Assembly: GCA_050185195.1 (NCBI GenBank)
Contig: JBFWZQ010000002.1
Span: 259,204 to 323,203, forward strand
From: CADEFQ01 sp050185195
GTDB taxonomy: Bacteria > Pseudomonadota > Gammaproteobacteria > Steroidobacterales > Steroidobacteraceae
Length of the DNA: 64,000 nucleotides
Reading direction: 5' to 3'
Each line of letters opens with the position of its first letter. Within the stretch, counting starts at the first letter, position 1. A program made the translations under genes and the position numbers. Shown piece by piece: positions 37,247 to 46,546 of the stretch. Below the pieces are notes generated by a model. That model ran no database searches. It was given only the letters and a program-made list of their open reading frames with translations, and was not told the DNA's origin.

Positions 37247-37965
37247 CCCGCCTCTTCGTCTCGGACCTGCATCTCGATGCGGCGGCGCCCGAGGCGATCG
37301 ATCAGTTCATCGACTTCCTGAAAACCGGGGCGCGCGAGGCGACGGCGCTCTACATCCTCGGCGACCTGTTCGAGTCCTGGGTGGGCGACGACGATGACGA
37401 CCCGGCGCGGGCGCGCGTCTGCGACGCGCTGGGTGAGTACACGACCGGCGGCACGCCGTGTTTCGTCATGCGCGGCAACCGGGACTTCCTGCTCGGCGAG
37501 CATTTCGCGCAGCGCACCGGCTGCCGGCTCATCGCGGACCCGGTCACGACGGAGATCGAGGGGGTGCGCACCCTGCTCGCGCACGGTGACCTCTTCTGCA
37601 CCGACGACGTGAAGTACCAGCAACTGCGCCTGATCGTCCGCGATCCCGATTGGCAGCAGCGGTTGCTCGCCCTGTCGCTCGCCGACCGCAAGTTGATGGC
37701 AAACGAGGCGCGCGCCGGCAGCCGCGCGCACACGAGCCGCGTGCAGCCGAAGATCATGGATGCCAACCAGGCGGCGATCGAACTTGCCGTGCGCGAATTC
37801 GACGTCGACGTGGTGGTGCACGGCCACACGCATCGCCCGGGCGTGCACGACTTCGCCGTGGAGGGGCGTGCCCGCACGCGCATCGTGCTCGGTGCCTGGT
37901 ATGAACACGGCAGCGTCCTCGAATGGGATGCTGCCGGCCGGCGCCTGCGGACGCTCCCTAGATAG
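37243..37965 (+). CDS. lpxH: UDP-2,3-diacylglucosamine pyrophosphohydrolase
   Basis: Encodes 240 residues, the same as E. coli LpxH. The calcineurin-like metal sites are all present: FVSDLHLD, YILGDLFESWVGDD, MRGNRDFLLG, LLAHGDLF and VVHGHTHRPG. It hydrolyses UDP-2,3-diacylglucosamine to lipid X in lipid A synthesis, at the inner membrane face. The start is GTG at 37243, coupled to the cyclophilin stop. The last 8 bp overlap the convergent miaE end. Confidence 0.95.
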   Translation: MTRLFVSDLHLDAAAPEAIDQFIDFLKTGAREATALYILGDLFESWVGDDDDDPARARVCDALGEYTTGGTPCFVMRGNRDFLLGEHFAQRTGCRLIADPVTTEIEGVRTLLAHGDLFCTDDVKYQQLRLIVRDPDWQQRLLALSLADRKLMANEARAGSRAHTSRVQPKIMDANQAAIELAVREFDVDVVVHGHTHRPGVHDFAVEGRARTRIVLGAWYEHGSVLEWDAAGRRLRTLPR

Positions 37966-38569
37966 ACGGCACCACGCCCGAGTGGAAGCGCAGCACCGTG
38001 TCCGGCGAGGTTGCGAGTTCCGCCTCCACTTCGGCGAGCTGGCGCAGCCGGCGTTGCCAGTCGACCTCGCCCGCGCTCGCCCGCGCATGCGCCAGGTAGA
38101 GTTCGTGATGGCGCGCCTCGGCGCGCTCGAGGTCGGCATAGAAGGCCCCGAGCGGTTCCGGCAGGCGCGGCGCGAGCAGGCGAAAGCGCTCGCAGGAGCG
38201 CGCCTCGATCAGCGCACCCATCAGCATCAGGTCGAGTTTGCGGCGCGGCTCGGCACTGGCTGCATGGCGGCGCAGTCCCGAGGCGTAGCGCCCCGGCTGC
38301 TGCCGCTCGAAGGGCACCCCGAGCCGCTGCATCATGCGCACGACCTGCTCGTAATGACGCAGTTCTTCCCGCGCAAGGCGCGCGAGCGAAACGCCGAGTG
38401 CGATGTCCTCCGGGTAGGCAAAGATCAGCGCAAGCGCGGTCGACGCCGCTTTCTTCTCGCAGTTGGCGTGGTCGGTCAGCAGCGGCTGCCAATGCGCTGC
38501 GGCCGCGTCCACCCAGTCGGCAGGGGTCGGTGCAGCCAGTATCGTCGCGGGCATGTCGGGGTCCGTCAT
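37958..38569 (-). CDS. miaE: tRNA-(ms2io6A37) hydroxylase
   Basis: Encodes 203 residues. It is a diiron four-helix protein that hydroxylates the isopentenyl group of ms2i6A at position 37 of tRNAs reading U-starting codons. The ferritin-like ligands sit in DHANCEKKAAS, LAREELRHYEQV, EARSCERF and EARHHELYL. It overlaps the end of the kinase gene by 4 bp (ATGA) and converges on lpxH with an 8-bp overlap. miaA and miaB are elsewhere. Confidence 0.93.
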   Translation of the reverse strand: MTDPDMPATILAAPTPADWVDAAAAHWQPLLTDHANCEKKAASTALALIFAYPEDIALGVSLARLAREELRHYEQVVRMMQRLGVPFERQQPGRYASGLRRHAASAEPRRKLDLMLMGALIEARSCERFRLLAPRLPEPLGAFYADLERAEARHHELYLAHARASAGEVDWQRRLRQLAEVEAELATSPDTVLRFHSGVVPSI

Positions 38570-39810
38570 GGCGGAACCAGTTCCTCGAGCGCCATTTCGA
38601 GGATGGCAGCGGCCTCGCTTGCGCTCGCGAAGCGCCCCTGAGGCTCCTTCGCCATGAGGCGATCGACGATCGGCTGCGCCCGCGCGAACTCCTTCGGCAG
38701 GCGCGGCAGCGGCGCCTTGGCGTGCAGGTAGATGATCGCCATCGGGTTGTCGGCGTCGTAGGGTTTCGTGCGGGCCAGCATCTCGTAGAACATGACGCCC
38801 AGGCTGTAGAGGTCGCTGCGCTCGTCTGCCGGCTGGCCGTGGCCCTGCTCTGGGCTCATGTAGTGCGGCGTGCCGAAGATCATGCCCGTGTCGGTGATCT
38901 CGAACGCGAGGGCTTCGTGTTTGGCGAGCCCGAAATCGATCAGCGCAAGGCTGCCGTCGTCGCGCACCATGACATTGCCCGGCTTCAGGTCGCGGTGGCG
39001 CACACCCGCCTCGTGCACCGCCGCGAGCGCGTGGGCGATCTCGAGCGCGTAGCCGAGGGCGGCGCGCAGCGTGAGGGGCGAACGCATGCGCCGGCGCAGG
39101 TCGCCGCCCGCGAAATACTCCATCACGATGAAGGCGAAATCGTCCATCACGCCGAGGTCATGGATGCGCACGACATTCGGGTGCCGCAGCCGCCGCACGA
39201 TTTCGTACTCCTGCAGGAAGCGGTCGAAAGACTGGTCGACGCCGTTGCCCTTGCGCACGGCGCGGGTGACTTTCAGCACCACGAGTTCACCGGCCTCCTC
39301 GCTTTCGGCGAGGTAGAGATCGGACACGGAGCCACGCGCAAGTTCCCTGATGCGGCGGTAGCCGCGCAGGCGCGCCGCGCCGAATTGCTGTGCCTCGATG
39401 CCCTCCGGCGTGCCGCGCCAGGCGGCGAGCGCGTCGAGGTGCGCGGCGGCGGCGCGTTCCAGCGCGTCGAGCAGCCGGGTATTGTCGATCGCGTCACGCC
39501 CCAGGGTCTCGAGGGCACCTGCCTCGATCGCCCGCTCGCGCGTGGGCAACGCGTCGTCGGGAGCGAGGAAAATGATCGGCGCGAAACCGGGGCGCGAGGC
39601 AAGCTCCTCGAGCCAGGCAAAGCCCGTGCCCGGCGGCGAGGCATGATCGAGCAGCACGGCGTCGAATCCCTGCGCCAGGAATTCCGGCGCGGGCCGGCCC
39701 CGGCGCACCGGGTTGTAGGTCACCACGTCGGCCGCAGGCCAGCGACAGGTCACGTGGTGGCGGATGAGCGCCCGGTAGCGCGGATCGTGGTCGATCAGTA
39801 GCAGGCGCAT
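38566..39810 (-). CDS. Ser/Thr protein kinase with N-terminal degenerate receiver domain
   Basis: Encodes 414 residues. Residues 1-125 resemble a response-regulator receiver: acidic cluster D7-H-D9 and candidate phospho-acceptor D55 (VLLDHASP). The conserved Ser/Thr is replaced (A83) and the switch Lys is missing (GRD at 104-106). Residues 150-405 form a Hanks-type kinase: K180 (VVLK), HRDLKPGN at 272-279, DFG at 292-294 and GTPHYMSPE. The glycine loop is atypical (LARGSVSDLYLA, residues 157-168), lacking the usual three glycines. It lies 8 bp after the glycerate kinase and overlaps miaE. Targets are unknown. Confidence 0.9.
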   Translation of the reverse strand: MRLLLIDHDPRYRALIRHHVTCRWPAADVVTYNPVRRGRPAPEFLAQGFDAVLLDHASPPGTGFAWLEELASRPGFAPIIFLAPDDALPTRERAIEAGALETLGRDAIDNTRLLDALERAAAAHLDALAAWRGTPEGIEAQQFGAARLRGYRRIRELARGSVSDLYLAESEEAGELVVLKVTRAVRKGNGVDQSFDRFLQEYEIVRRLRHPNVVRIHDLGVMDDFAFIVMEYFAGGDLRRRMRSPLTLRAALGYALEIAHALAAVHEAGVRHRDLKPGNVMVRDDGSLALIDFGLAKHEALAFEITDTGMIFGTPHYMSPEQGHGQPADERSDLYSLGVMFYEMLARTKPYDADNPMAIIYLHAKAPLPRLPKEFARAQPIVDRLMAKEPQGRFASASEAAAILEMALEELVPP

Positions 39811-39818
39811 CGTTTCGA

Positions 39819-40994
39819 TTAGACCACGCGCGCAAGCCCGATGACGAGATCGCCGACATTGGTGCCCGTCGCGCCCGTGTGAACGAGATCACCCGCCGCT
39901 TCGAGTGCGGCGCCGGCATCGGCCCGCGCGAGGCAGTCGTCTCCGTCGAGCCCTGCATCGGCGATGCGCGCCCAGGTCCCACCGTCCACCACGGCGCCGG
40001 CGTCGCCAGTGGGGCCGTCGATGCCGTCCGTGCCCGCCGCGAGCAGCATGCAGCCGGTGCCTCGCAGGGCGCGCGCCGCGGCGAGCGCAAGATGCTGGTT
40101 GCGTCCGCCACGCCCCGGTTCGCCCGGCAGGCGCACGGTCGATTCGCCGCCCTGGACCCACACGTCCACGCCTCGCGTGGCGAGCGCTGCCGCAAAATGC
40201 GCGCCGAGCGCTGCGGCATCTCCCGAAAACCGCTCTGGCCCGACGCCTGCGCTGAAACCAGCGCGCCCGGCCGCCGCGCGCACGGCCTCCACGGCATCGT
40301 CGATACTCGCGACCACGCGTCGCTGGACCCGATCGCCGTGCGCCGGTCCTGCGAGCCCGGACCCGATTACCGCCGGATCGTCCCGCGGGACGTCGGAAAT
40401 GAACAACGCGATGGCCTCCCTGCCACCGAGTCGCCCGATCAGCGCACCCCCCTTGATGAGCGACAGCTCGCGTCGCCGTGCGTTGGCCGCCTCGATGGCC
40501 ACGCCGTCCGCGAGCAAGGCGCGGTTGAGCCTGGCCAGGTCCTCGGGCGTGACCCCGGGCCGCAGCACTTCCACGAGACTCGATGCACCACCCGAAATGA
40601 GGAACAGCGGCAATTCGTCGGCCGCCAGCGCCTCGACGGCCGCGAGCAGGCGCGCGCCGGCGGCAAGGCTGCGTCCATCCGGCACCGGGTGGGCCGATTC
40701 GACCAGCGAGACGGTACCGCAGGCCTGCAGCCCGGCATCCGCGTAGCGTGGGCCCGTCACGACCAGCGCACGCGCGATGCGAGTGCCGAGCGCATCCCGC
40801 GCGCCGAGCGTCATCTGCACGGCAGCCTTGCCCACCGCGAAGACGGCGACGCCGCGACGGGCTCGTATCAGCGTGGACAACCCGGGATCCGCCAGTGCGG
40901 CGCGAACGCGGGAGCGCCCGTCGACGGCGCGCAGTGCGAGCGACAGCCAGTCGAGCAGCCGCGCGCGTGCGCGCGACGGCTCGCAGTCTTTCAT
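39819..40994 (-). CDS. Glycerate 2-kinase (MOFRL/DUF4147 family)
   Basis: Encodes 391 residues. The family pattern includes FAVGKAAVQM, ALVVTGPR, SAHPVPDGRSL, LFLISGGASSL, ISDVPRDDPAVIGSG and the C-terminal MOFRL segment with GRGGRNQHLALAAA and AAGTDGIDGPT. It phosphorylates glycerate to 2-phosphoglycerate (GckA/TtuD type). The start codon overlaps the purF stop by 4 bp. No other glyoxylate or tartrate genes are nearby, so its metabolic source of glycerate is unclear. Confidence 0.88.
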   Translation of the reverse strand: MKDCEPSRARARLLDWLSLALRAVDGRSRVRAALADPGLSTLIRARRGVAVFAVGKAAVQMTLGARDALGTRIARALVVTGPRYADAGLQACGTVSLVESAHPVPDGRSLAAGARLLAAVEALAADELPLFLISGGASSLVEVLRPGVTPEDLARLNRALLADGVAIEAANARRRELSLIKGGALIGRLGGREAIALFISDVPRDDPAVIGSGLAGPAHGDRVQRRVVASIDDAVEAVRAAAGRAGFSAGVGPERFSGDAAALGAHFAAALATRGVDVWVQGGESTVRLPGEPGRGGRNQHLALAAARALRGTGCMLLAAGTDGIDGPTGDAGAVVDGGTWARIADAGLDGDDCLARADAGAALEAAGDLVHTGATGTNVGDLVIGLARVV

Positions 40995-42502
40995 CCGCCC
41001 CGCACGACTTTGAGGCCCGAACGATCGCCGTTCCTGCGATGGGCCTTCGCGGCGTCGGAACGCTCGAGGCGCAGCCGCTCGAGGTATTCCGGCGTCACGT
41101 CGCCGGTGACGTACTCGCCGGAAAAACAGGAAGTATCGAACTCGGTGATCTTCGCATTGTCGTGCTGGCAGGCCTGCACGAGGTCCTCCAGCGTCTGGTA
41201 GACGAGCCAGTCGGCACCGATCGCCTGCGCGACCTGCTCGACGCTGCGGCCGCTCGCGACGAGTTCACTGGCCGCCGGCATGTCGATGCCGTAGACGTTC
41301 GGAAAGCGCACCGGCGGCGCCGCCGAGGCGAAATACACCTTGCGCGCGCCCGCCTCGCGCGCGAGTTCGATGATCTGCGCCGAGGTCGTGCCGCGCACGA
41401 TCGAATCGTCGACGAGCAGCACCACCTTGCCGCGAAATTCGAAGTCGATCGCATTGAGCTTGCGGCGCACCGACTTCTCGCGTTGCTCCTGCCCCGGCAT
41501 GATGAAGGTGCGGCCGATGTAGCGATTCTTGTTGAAACCCTCGCGATACTTGATCCCGAGGATCTGCGCGACCTGCATCGCCGCGGTGCGCGACGTGTCC
41601 GGGATCGGGATCACGACCTCGATGTCGTGGTCCGGGCGTTCGCGGCGAATGCGTTCGGCGAGCTTCTCGCCCATGCGCATGCGCGCGCGATAGACCGACA
41701 CGTTGTCGATGATCGAATCGGGGCGCGCGAAATACACGTACTCGAAGATGCAGGGCGTGTGGTGCACGGCAGCGACGAGCTGCTGCGCATGCAGCCGCCC
41801 CTGCTCGTCGATGAACACGGCCTCACCCGGGCCGATGTCGCGCACGAAACGAAAGCCGAGGCCGGTCAGCGCCACGCTTTCCGATGCCAGCATCCACTCG
41901 GCACCTTTCGGGCTGTCCCGTGTGCCGAGCACCAGCGGGCGGATGCCGTTCGGGTCGCGAAAGCCGACGATGCCGTGGCCGATGACCAGCGCGATCGCGG
42001 CGTAACCGCCCCGGCAGCGGCGATAGACCGCACTGAGCGCCGCGAAGATGTCCGCGGGCGCGACGCGCAGCGTGCCGACACGCTGCAGTTCGGAGGCAAA
42101 GACGTTGAGCAGGACCTCGGAGTCCGACGAGGTATTGAGATGGCGGCGGTCTTCGCGCGCCAGCACCTCGGCAAGCTCCGCGGCGTTCGTCAGGTTGCCG
42201 TTGTGGCCGAGGCAGATGCCATAGGGCGCATTGACATAGAAAGGCTGCGCCTCGGCGGCTCCCTCGCACCCCGCGGTCGGATAGCGCACGTGCGCGATGC
42301 CGACGTTGCCGCGCAGTTCGAGCATGTGGTGCTGCTGGAAGACGTCGCGCACGAGGCCGCCGCCCTTCCTGACGCACAGCTCCCCTTCGCTCGACGTGAC
42401 GATGCCCGCGGCATCCTGGCCGCGATGCTGCAGGATCGTGAGGGCGTCGTAGAGCCGCTGGTTGACGGGACCGGTGCCGACGATGCCGACGATGCCGCAC
42501 AT
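40991..42502 (-). CDS. purF: Amidophosphoribosyltransferase
   Basis: Encodes 503 residues (E. coli 505). Cys2 after the initiator (MCGIVGIVG) is the glutaminase nucleophile after Met removal. The phosphoribosyltransferase signature VVLLVDDSIVRGTTS binds PRPP. It makes phosphoribosylamine, the first committed step of purine synthesis. It lies 3 bp after cvpA, the conserved cvpA-purF pairing of gammaproteobacteria. Confidence 0.97.
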   Translation of the reverse strand: MCGIVGIVGTGPVNQRLYDALTILQHRGQDAAGIVTSSEGELCVRKGGGLVRDVFQQHHMLELRGNVGIAHVRYPTAGCEGAAEAQPFYVNAPYGICLGHNGNLTNAAELAEVLAREDRRHLNTSSDSEVLLNVFASELQRVGTLRVAPADIFAALSAVYRRCRGGYAAIALVIGHGIVGFRDPNGIRPLVLGTRDSPKGAEWMLASESVALTGLGFRFVRDIGPGEAVFIDEQGRLHAQQLVAAVHHTPCIFEYVYFARPDSIIDNVSVYRARMRMGEKLAERIRRERPDHDIEVVIPIPDTSRTAAMQVAQILGIKYREGFNKNRYIGRTFIMPGQEQREKSVRRKLNAIDFEFRGKVVLLVDDSIVRGTTSAQIIELAREAGARKVYFASAAPPVRFPNVYGIDMPAASELVASGRSVEQVAQAIGADWLVYQTLEDLVQACQHDNAKITEFDTSCFSGEYVTGDVTPEYLERLRLERSDAAKAHRRNGDRSGLKVVRGG

Positions 42503-42505
42503 GCG

Positions 42506-42994
42506 CTATCTCTCCAGGACTTCGAGCGGATGGTCGCCGACGATGGAACGCAGGCCGCTCGCGGTGCCCTCGGCATACACCCTGAGCTTCGCGCCCTGCC
42601 ACCAGGCGTCGCGGTCGATTTCGAGCGTCTGGCCGAGGATCACCAGCGCACCGACGACCACCGCGCCGCGCAACAGGCCGAATACGAAACCGCACAGGCG
42701 GTCGACGCTCATGACGAGCGAGAGGCGCGTGAAATAGCCCACGAGCCATGCAACGAGCGATCCGGCGAGGAGCACGACGAAAAAAATCATTGCGCGCGCC
42801 GCCCAGGGCCGCACGGCAGGGGACTCGAGCAGGCCACCGAGACGCGGCTCGAGTTCCGGCCCGTATTGCCACGCGAACCACAGCGCTGCCACCCAGGTCA
42901 CGAGGGCGATCGCCTCGCGTACGAGCCCACGAACGAGGCCGACGATCGCCGAGACAGCCACTATCCCGATCAGAACGTAGTCTGTTGGCGTCAT
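42506..42994 (-). CDS. cvpA: CvpA-family inner-membrane protein
   Basis: Encodes 162 residues with four hydrophobic helices (about residues 5-20, 28-44, 66-88, 100-122). Family landmarks are the early GLVRGLVREAIALVTWVAALW and the central FTRLSLVMSVDRLCGFVFGLLRGAVV. In E. coli CvpA is required for colicin V production; a role in envelope homeostasis is suggested. It directly precedes purF. Confidence 0.92.
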   Translation of the reverse strand: MTPTDYVLIGIVAVSAIVGLVRGLVREAIALVTWVAALWFAWQYGPELEPRLGGLLESPAVRPWAARAMIFFVVLLAGSLVAWLVGYFTRLSLVMSVDRLCGFVFGLLRGAVVVGALVILGQTLEIDRDAWWQGAKLRVYAEGTASGLRSIVGDHPLEVLER

Positions 42995-43042
42995 GTTCCG
43001 TTCAATTGTACTAGATGGGATCGAAGGGGCGCGAAACCGCCG

Positions 43043-43600
43043 TCACGGAAGGCTCACGATCTTCCCTTTCTGCCCGGCCGCCGCCAGTTGCCCGGCCAGC
43101 CGCTCGGCTGCTGCCTGGTCGGCCACGGGGCCGACGCGGACGCGATAGAGCTTCCTTGCGCCGTCCGTCGGCGAAATGAAGGCCGCATGGCCCGCCATGC
43201 GCAGTTTCGCGACGAGACCGTCGGCATTGGCGCGACTTGCGAAGCTGCCTATCTGGACGGCGAAGCCCGCGGCTGGCGGGGCGTCGGGCTCGGCCGCGGG
43301 CTCGGCCGCAGGCGCCGCCTGTGACTCGGCGACGGCGGGTGGCGGGGTGGGCGCCGGCGCCGGTTCGGGTTCGGGTGCGGGTACGGGTACGGGTGCGGGT
43401 GCCAGGGTCATGGGCGGCTGCGCGCCCGCGGGTGCCGTCAGGTCGATGGTGTAGGACCGCATCGGCGGCCCCTCTCCCGCAGCCGGCGCCGCAGGCGCAA
43501 CGGACCGCGGTGGACCGGAAAGCAGCGCGGGCACCACGAGCACGAGGAAGACAACGAGGATCACGGCGCCGGTGAGCCGCTCTTTGAACTGTTTGTTCAC
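43043..43600 (-). CDS. DedD-like SPOR-domain cell-division protein
   Basis: Encodes 185 residues from the GTG at 43600, selected because the DedD family begins with xxKQFKERLTGAVILVxxxV; the frame upstream is antisense-like to folC. One N-terminal membrane helix (about residues 9-29) is followed by a Pro/Ala/Glu linker and a C-terminal SPOR domain (FAVQIGSFASRANADGLVAKL ... YRVRVGPVADQ). SPOR domains bind denuded glycan at the septum. The linker is coded by imperfect 6-bp repeats (around 43363-43402) and may vary in length. Gene order folC-this-cvpA-purF matches dedD. Confidence 0.9.
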   Translation of the reverse strand: MNKQFKERLTGAVILVVFLVLVVPALLSGPPRSVAPAAPAAGEGPPMRSYTIDLTAPAGAQPPMTLAPAPVPVPAPEPEPAPAPTPPPAVAESQAAPAAEPAAEPDAPPAAGFAVQIGSFASRANADGLVAKLRMAGHAAFISPTDGARKLYRVRVGPVADQAAAERLAGQLAAAGQKGKIVSLP

Positions 43601-43607
43601 GCCGATT

Positions 43608-44867
43608 TCAGTATAGCCGAAGCCATTCGAGCGACGGCCCCACGACGTGGAACGATCCGAACGCGACGATCCGGTCCCCGGGCCGGGCCGCCGCGCGTGC
43701 ATGCGCGCAGCCCTCGGCGACGGAGTCGCAGGCAACGAACGACCCGGGCGCAATCGCGAGCCTCGCCGCGACCTGCTGCGCATCGAGGCCCCGCGGAGGC
43801 GGCAGCGTCGCCAGCACCCAGCCATCGAAACGTTCCCGCAGGACGCGGCCGATTCCCGCGACATCCTTGTCGTCGAGGAAACCGGCCACGGCGAGCGTGC
43901 GCCCGCCGGCCGGGCGCGCGGCGAGATTGTCAGCCAGCGCCGCCGCGGCCGGGACATTGTGCGCCACGTCGAGTATCCACTCGACCTCGCCCGGCACGAC
44001 CTGGAAGCGGCCCGGAAGCGACACCTGCCCGAGCGCGCGGGCGATGGCTTCGCGCGAGATCGCCACCGGACCCGCCTCGAGCGCGGCAATGGCCGTGGCG
44101 GCGTTGCCGAACTGTGCGTCGCCCGCAAGCGCGGGTCGCGGCAGGTCGGCGAAGCTGCGCCGCGCTGAACGCCAGTTCCAGCGCTCGCCGCTGTCCCAGT
44201 CGAATTCGCGCCGCGCCACCTGCGCCACCGCGCCGATGCGTTCGATTTCGCGAAACACGCTCGCGGGCAGGGTGGGCGAGCCGAGCACGGCGGGGCGACC
44301 GGGACGGAAGATGCCGGCCTTCTCGCGGCCGATGTCCTCGAGCGTGGGTCCAAGCCATTCGTGGTGATCGTCGCCGACGGAGCACAGCACCGCCACGTCC
44401 GCATCGACGAGATTGGTCGCATCGAGGCGCCCACCGAGACCGACCTCGAGCACCTGCGCATCGACACGCCGCTGGCGGAAAATCCAGAGCGCCGCGAGCG
44501 CGCTGTACTCGAAATAGGTGAGCGTCGTATCGCCCCGTGCCTGCTCGATCGCCTCGAAAGCCGCGACGAGTTCCTCGTCGGGCACTTCCACGCCCGCGAC
44601 CCGGATGCGCTCGTTGTAGCGCACGAGGTGCGGGGACGTGAATGCGCCGGCCAGGATGCCCGCGGCGCGCAGCATCGCGTCGAGCAGCGCGACGGTCGAA
44701 CCCTTGCCGTTCGTGCCGCCGACGATGTAGGTCGGCACGCGCGTGCGCCCGAGGTCGAGCGCGCGTGCCACCCGGCCCACGCGAACGAGGCCGAGGTCGA
44801 TGCTGCGGGGATGGTCACGCTGCTGCAGCTCGAGCCAGCCAGCGAGCGTGCGCATGGAAGGCCTCAC
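43608..44867 (-). CDS. folC: Bifunctional dihydrofolate synthase / folylpolyglutamate synthase
   Basis: Encodes 419 residues (E. coli 422). The Mur-ligase-type P-loop is GGTNGKGSTVALLDAM. EVGLGGRLDATNLVDADV and YEYSALAALW-like FEYSALAALWIF are family signatures, and VAHNVPAAAAL lies in the C-terminal domain (usual DxAHN). It joins glutamate to dihydropteroate and then extends polyglutamate tails on folates. It sits 10 bp after accD and 7 bp before the SPOR gene. Confidence 0.96.
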   Translation of the reverse strand: MRPSMRTLAGWLELQQRDHPRSIDLGLVRVGRVARALDLGRTRVPTYIVGGTNGKGSTVALLDAMLRAAGILAGAFTSPHLVRYNERIRVAGVEVPDEELVAAFEAIEQARGDTTLTYFEYSALAALWIFRQRRVDAQVLEVGLGGRLDATNLVDADVAVLCSVGDDHHEWLGPTLEDIGREKAGIFRPGRPAVLGSPTLPASVFREIERIGAVAQVARREFDWDSGERWNWRSARRSFADLPRPALAGDAQFGNAATAIAALEAGPVAISREAIARALGQVSLPGRFQVVPGEVEWILDVAHNVPAAAALADNLAARPAGGRTLAVAGFLDDKDVAGIGRVLRERFDGWVLATLPPPRGLDAQQVAARLAIAPGSFVACDSVAEGCAHARAAARPGDRIVAFGSFHVVGPSLEWLRLY

Positions 44868-44877
44868 ACGGGGCCGG

Positions 44878-45747
44878 TCAGGCGACGGTGGCCGGCGGCG
44901 GCAATTTCAGCAGCAGGCGGATCGAGGCGCCGAGCCTGTCGCGCATGTCACGGCGGTCGACGATCATGTCGAGTGCGCCGTGCTCGAGCAGGAACTCGCT
45001 GCGCTGGAAACCCTCGGGCAGGGTTTCGCGCACGGTCTGCTGGATGACGCGCGGCCCGGCGAATCCGATCAGCGCGCGCGGCTCGGCCACGTTCAGGTCG
45101 CCGAGCATCGCGAGGCTCGCCGACACCCCGCCGGTCGTGGGGTCGGTCATGACCGAGATGAACGGCAGGTGTTCGCGGGCGAGGCGCGCGAGCGCCGCGC
45201 TGGTCTTCGCCATCTGCAACAGCGAATAGAGCGCCTCCTGCATGCGCGCCCCGCCGCTGGCGGTGAAGCAGACGAGCGCCGCCCGGTTCTCGATGCAGTA
45301 GTTGACTGCGCGCGCGAAGCGCTCGCCGACCACCGAGCCCATCGAGCCGCCGAGGAAGCGGAATTCGAAGGCGCACGCGACGATGTCGACGCCGAGCAGC
45401 TTGCCGGCCACCGCGATCAGCGCGTCGTTCTCGCCAGTGTTCTTCTGCGCGGAGGCGAGCCGGTCCTTGTAGCGCTTGCTGTCCTTGAACCTGAGCGGAT
45501 CCTCGGGCCGGACGCTGGCGCCGATCTCGAGCACCTCGCCCTCGTCGAGGAACATCGCGAGGCGCTCGCGTGCACCGATGCGCATGTGGTGGCTGCACTT
45601 CGGGCAGACGTTGAGGTTGCGCTCGAGCTCGGCGCGGTAGAGCACCGAGTCGCACGACGGACACTTGATCCACAGGCCCTCGGGTACCGAACGCGTGCGG
45701 CGTTCGGTCTTGATGCGCGAGGGCATGATTTTTTCGAACCAGGACAT
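44878..45747 (-). CDS. accD: Acetyl-CoA carboxylase carboxyltransferase subunit beta
   Basis: Encodes 289 residues (E. coli 304). A four-Cys zinc ribbon near the N-terminus (KCPSCDSVLY ... VCPKCSHHM) is followed by the crotonase-like carboxyltransferase domain with FTASGGARMQEALYSLLQMAKT and the GGVSASLAMLGD segment. With AccA it transfers the carboxyl group from biotin to acetyl-CoA, starting fatty-acid synthesis. It starts 1 bp after the truA stop. Confidence 0.97.
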   Translation of the reverse strand: MSWFEKIMPSRIKTERRTRSVPEGLWIKCPSCDSVLYRAELERNLNVCPKCSHHMRIGARERLAMFLDEGEVLEIGASVRPEDPLRFKDSKRYKDRLASAQKNTGENDALIAVAGKLLGVDIVACAFEFRFLGGSMGSVVGERFARAVNYCIENRAALVCFTASGGARMQEALYSLLQMAKTSAALARLAREHLPFISVMTDPTTGGVSASLAMLGDLNVAEPRALIGFAGPRVIQQTVRETLPEGFQRSEFLLEHGALDMIVDRRDMRDRLGASIRLLLKLPPPATVA

Positions 45748-45748
45748 A

Positions 45749-46531
45749 TCAGGGCGGCATCATAGCGGAAACGCCCGCGGGCACGCCGTACTCCGCCGGA
45801 TAACACGCAGCCGTGAAGTACAGGCCTTCGGCGGGAGCCGTGGCGGCATTGCGCCGGCGGTCGCGGCCGGCGAGCACTTCCGCCGCGAAACCCGGCTCGG
45901 CATCCCCGCGACCCACGGCAATCAGCAGGCCCGCGATATTGCGCACCATGTGGTGCAGGAAGGCGTTGGCGGTCGCGGTGATGCTGAGCAGGTCACCCTC
46001 GCGCGCGACCGTGAGCGCCGTCAGGCGGCGCATGGGCGTGCGCGACTGGCAGTCGGCCGACCGAAAGGCGCTGAAATCGTGCTCGCCGAGCAGATGGGCG
46101 GCCGCTGCGTTCATGCGCGCGGCATCGAGCGGTCGATGCACCCACGCGGCGCGTCCGGCCGCGAGCGCCGACCGTTCGCTGCGATTGACGATGTGGTAGC
46201 GATACGTGCGCGAGAGCGCGCGATAGCGCGCATGGAAATCGGGGGCCATCTCGCGTGCCCAGGTGATCGCGATGTCACGCGGCAGCCGCGTATTCGCCCC
46301 GAGTACCCACGCACGGGGCACGCGGTGCGCCACCGTATCGAAATGCGCCACCTGCCCCAGCGCATGCACGCCGGAATCGGTGCGCCCGGCACAGGTGGTC
46401 GCCACGGGTTCATCGGCCACGGCCGAGAGCGCGGCCTCCACGGCGCCCTGGATCGACGCCTGGCCCTGCTGGGCCTGCCAGCCGACGTAGGGCGCGCCGA
46501 AGTACTCGATGCCGACCGCGATGCGCGGCAT
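45749..46531 (-). CDS. truA: tRNA pseudouridine(38-40) synthase
   Basis: Encodes 260 residues (E. coli 270). The catalytic Asp is in CAGRTDSGVHALGQV. SRTYRYHI, the HDFSAFRSA segment and NAFLHHMVRNIAGLL are typical. It modifies the anticodon arm of many tRNAs. It lies between fimV and accD, as in Pseudomonas-type genomes. Confidence 0.96.
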   Translation of the reverse strand: MPRIAVGIEYFGAPYVGWQAQQGQASIQGAVEAALSAVADEPVATTCAGRTDSGVHALGQVAHFDTVAHRVPRAWVLGANTRLPRDIAITWAREMAPDFHARYRALSRTYRYHIVNRSERSALAAGRAAWVHRPLDAARMNAAAAHLLGEHDFSAFRSADCQSRTPMRRLTALTVAREGDLLSITATANAFLHHMVRNIAGLLIAVGRGDAEPGFAAEVLAGRDRRRNAATAPAEGLYFTAACYPAEYGVPAGVSAMMPP

Positions 46532-46546
46532 GCGCGGACGCGCGCC

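Noticed and set aside
43363..43402. Hexamer-like repeat in the SPOR gene considered as a regulatory repeat
   Set aside because: It is in frame and codes the Pro/Glu/Ala linker between the membrane helix and the SPOR domain, an ordinary explanation.
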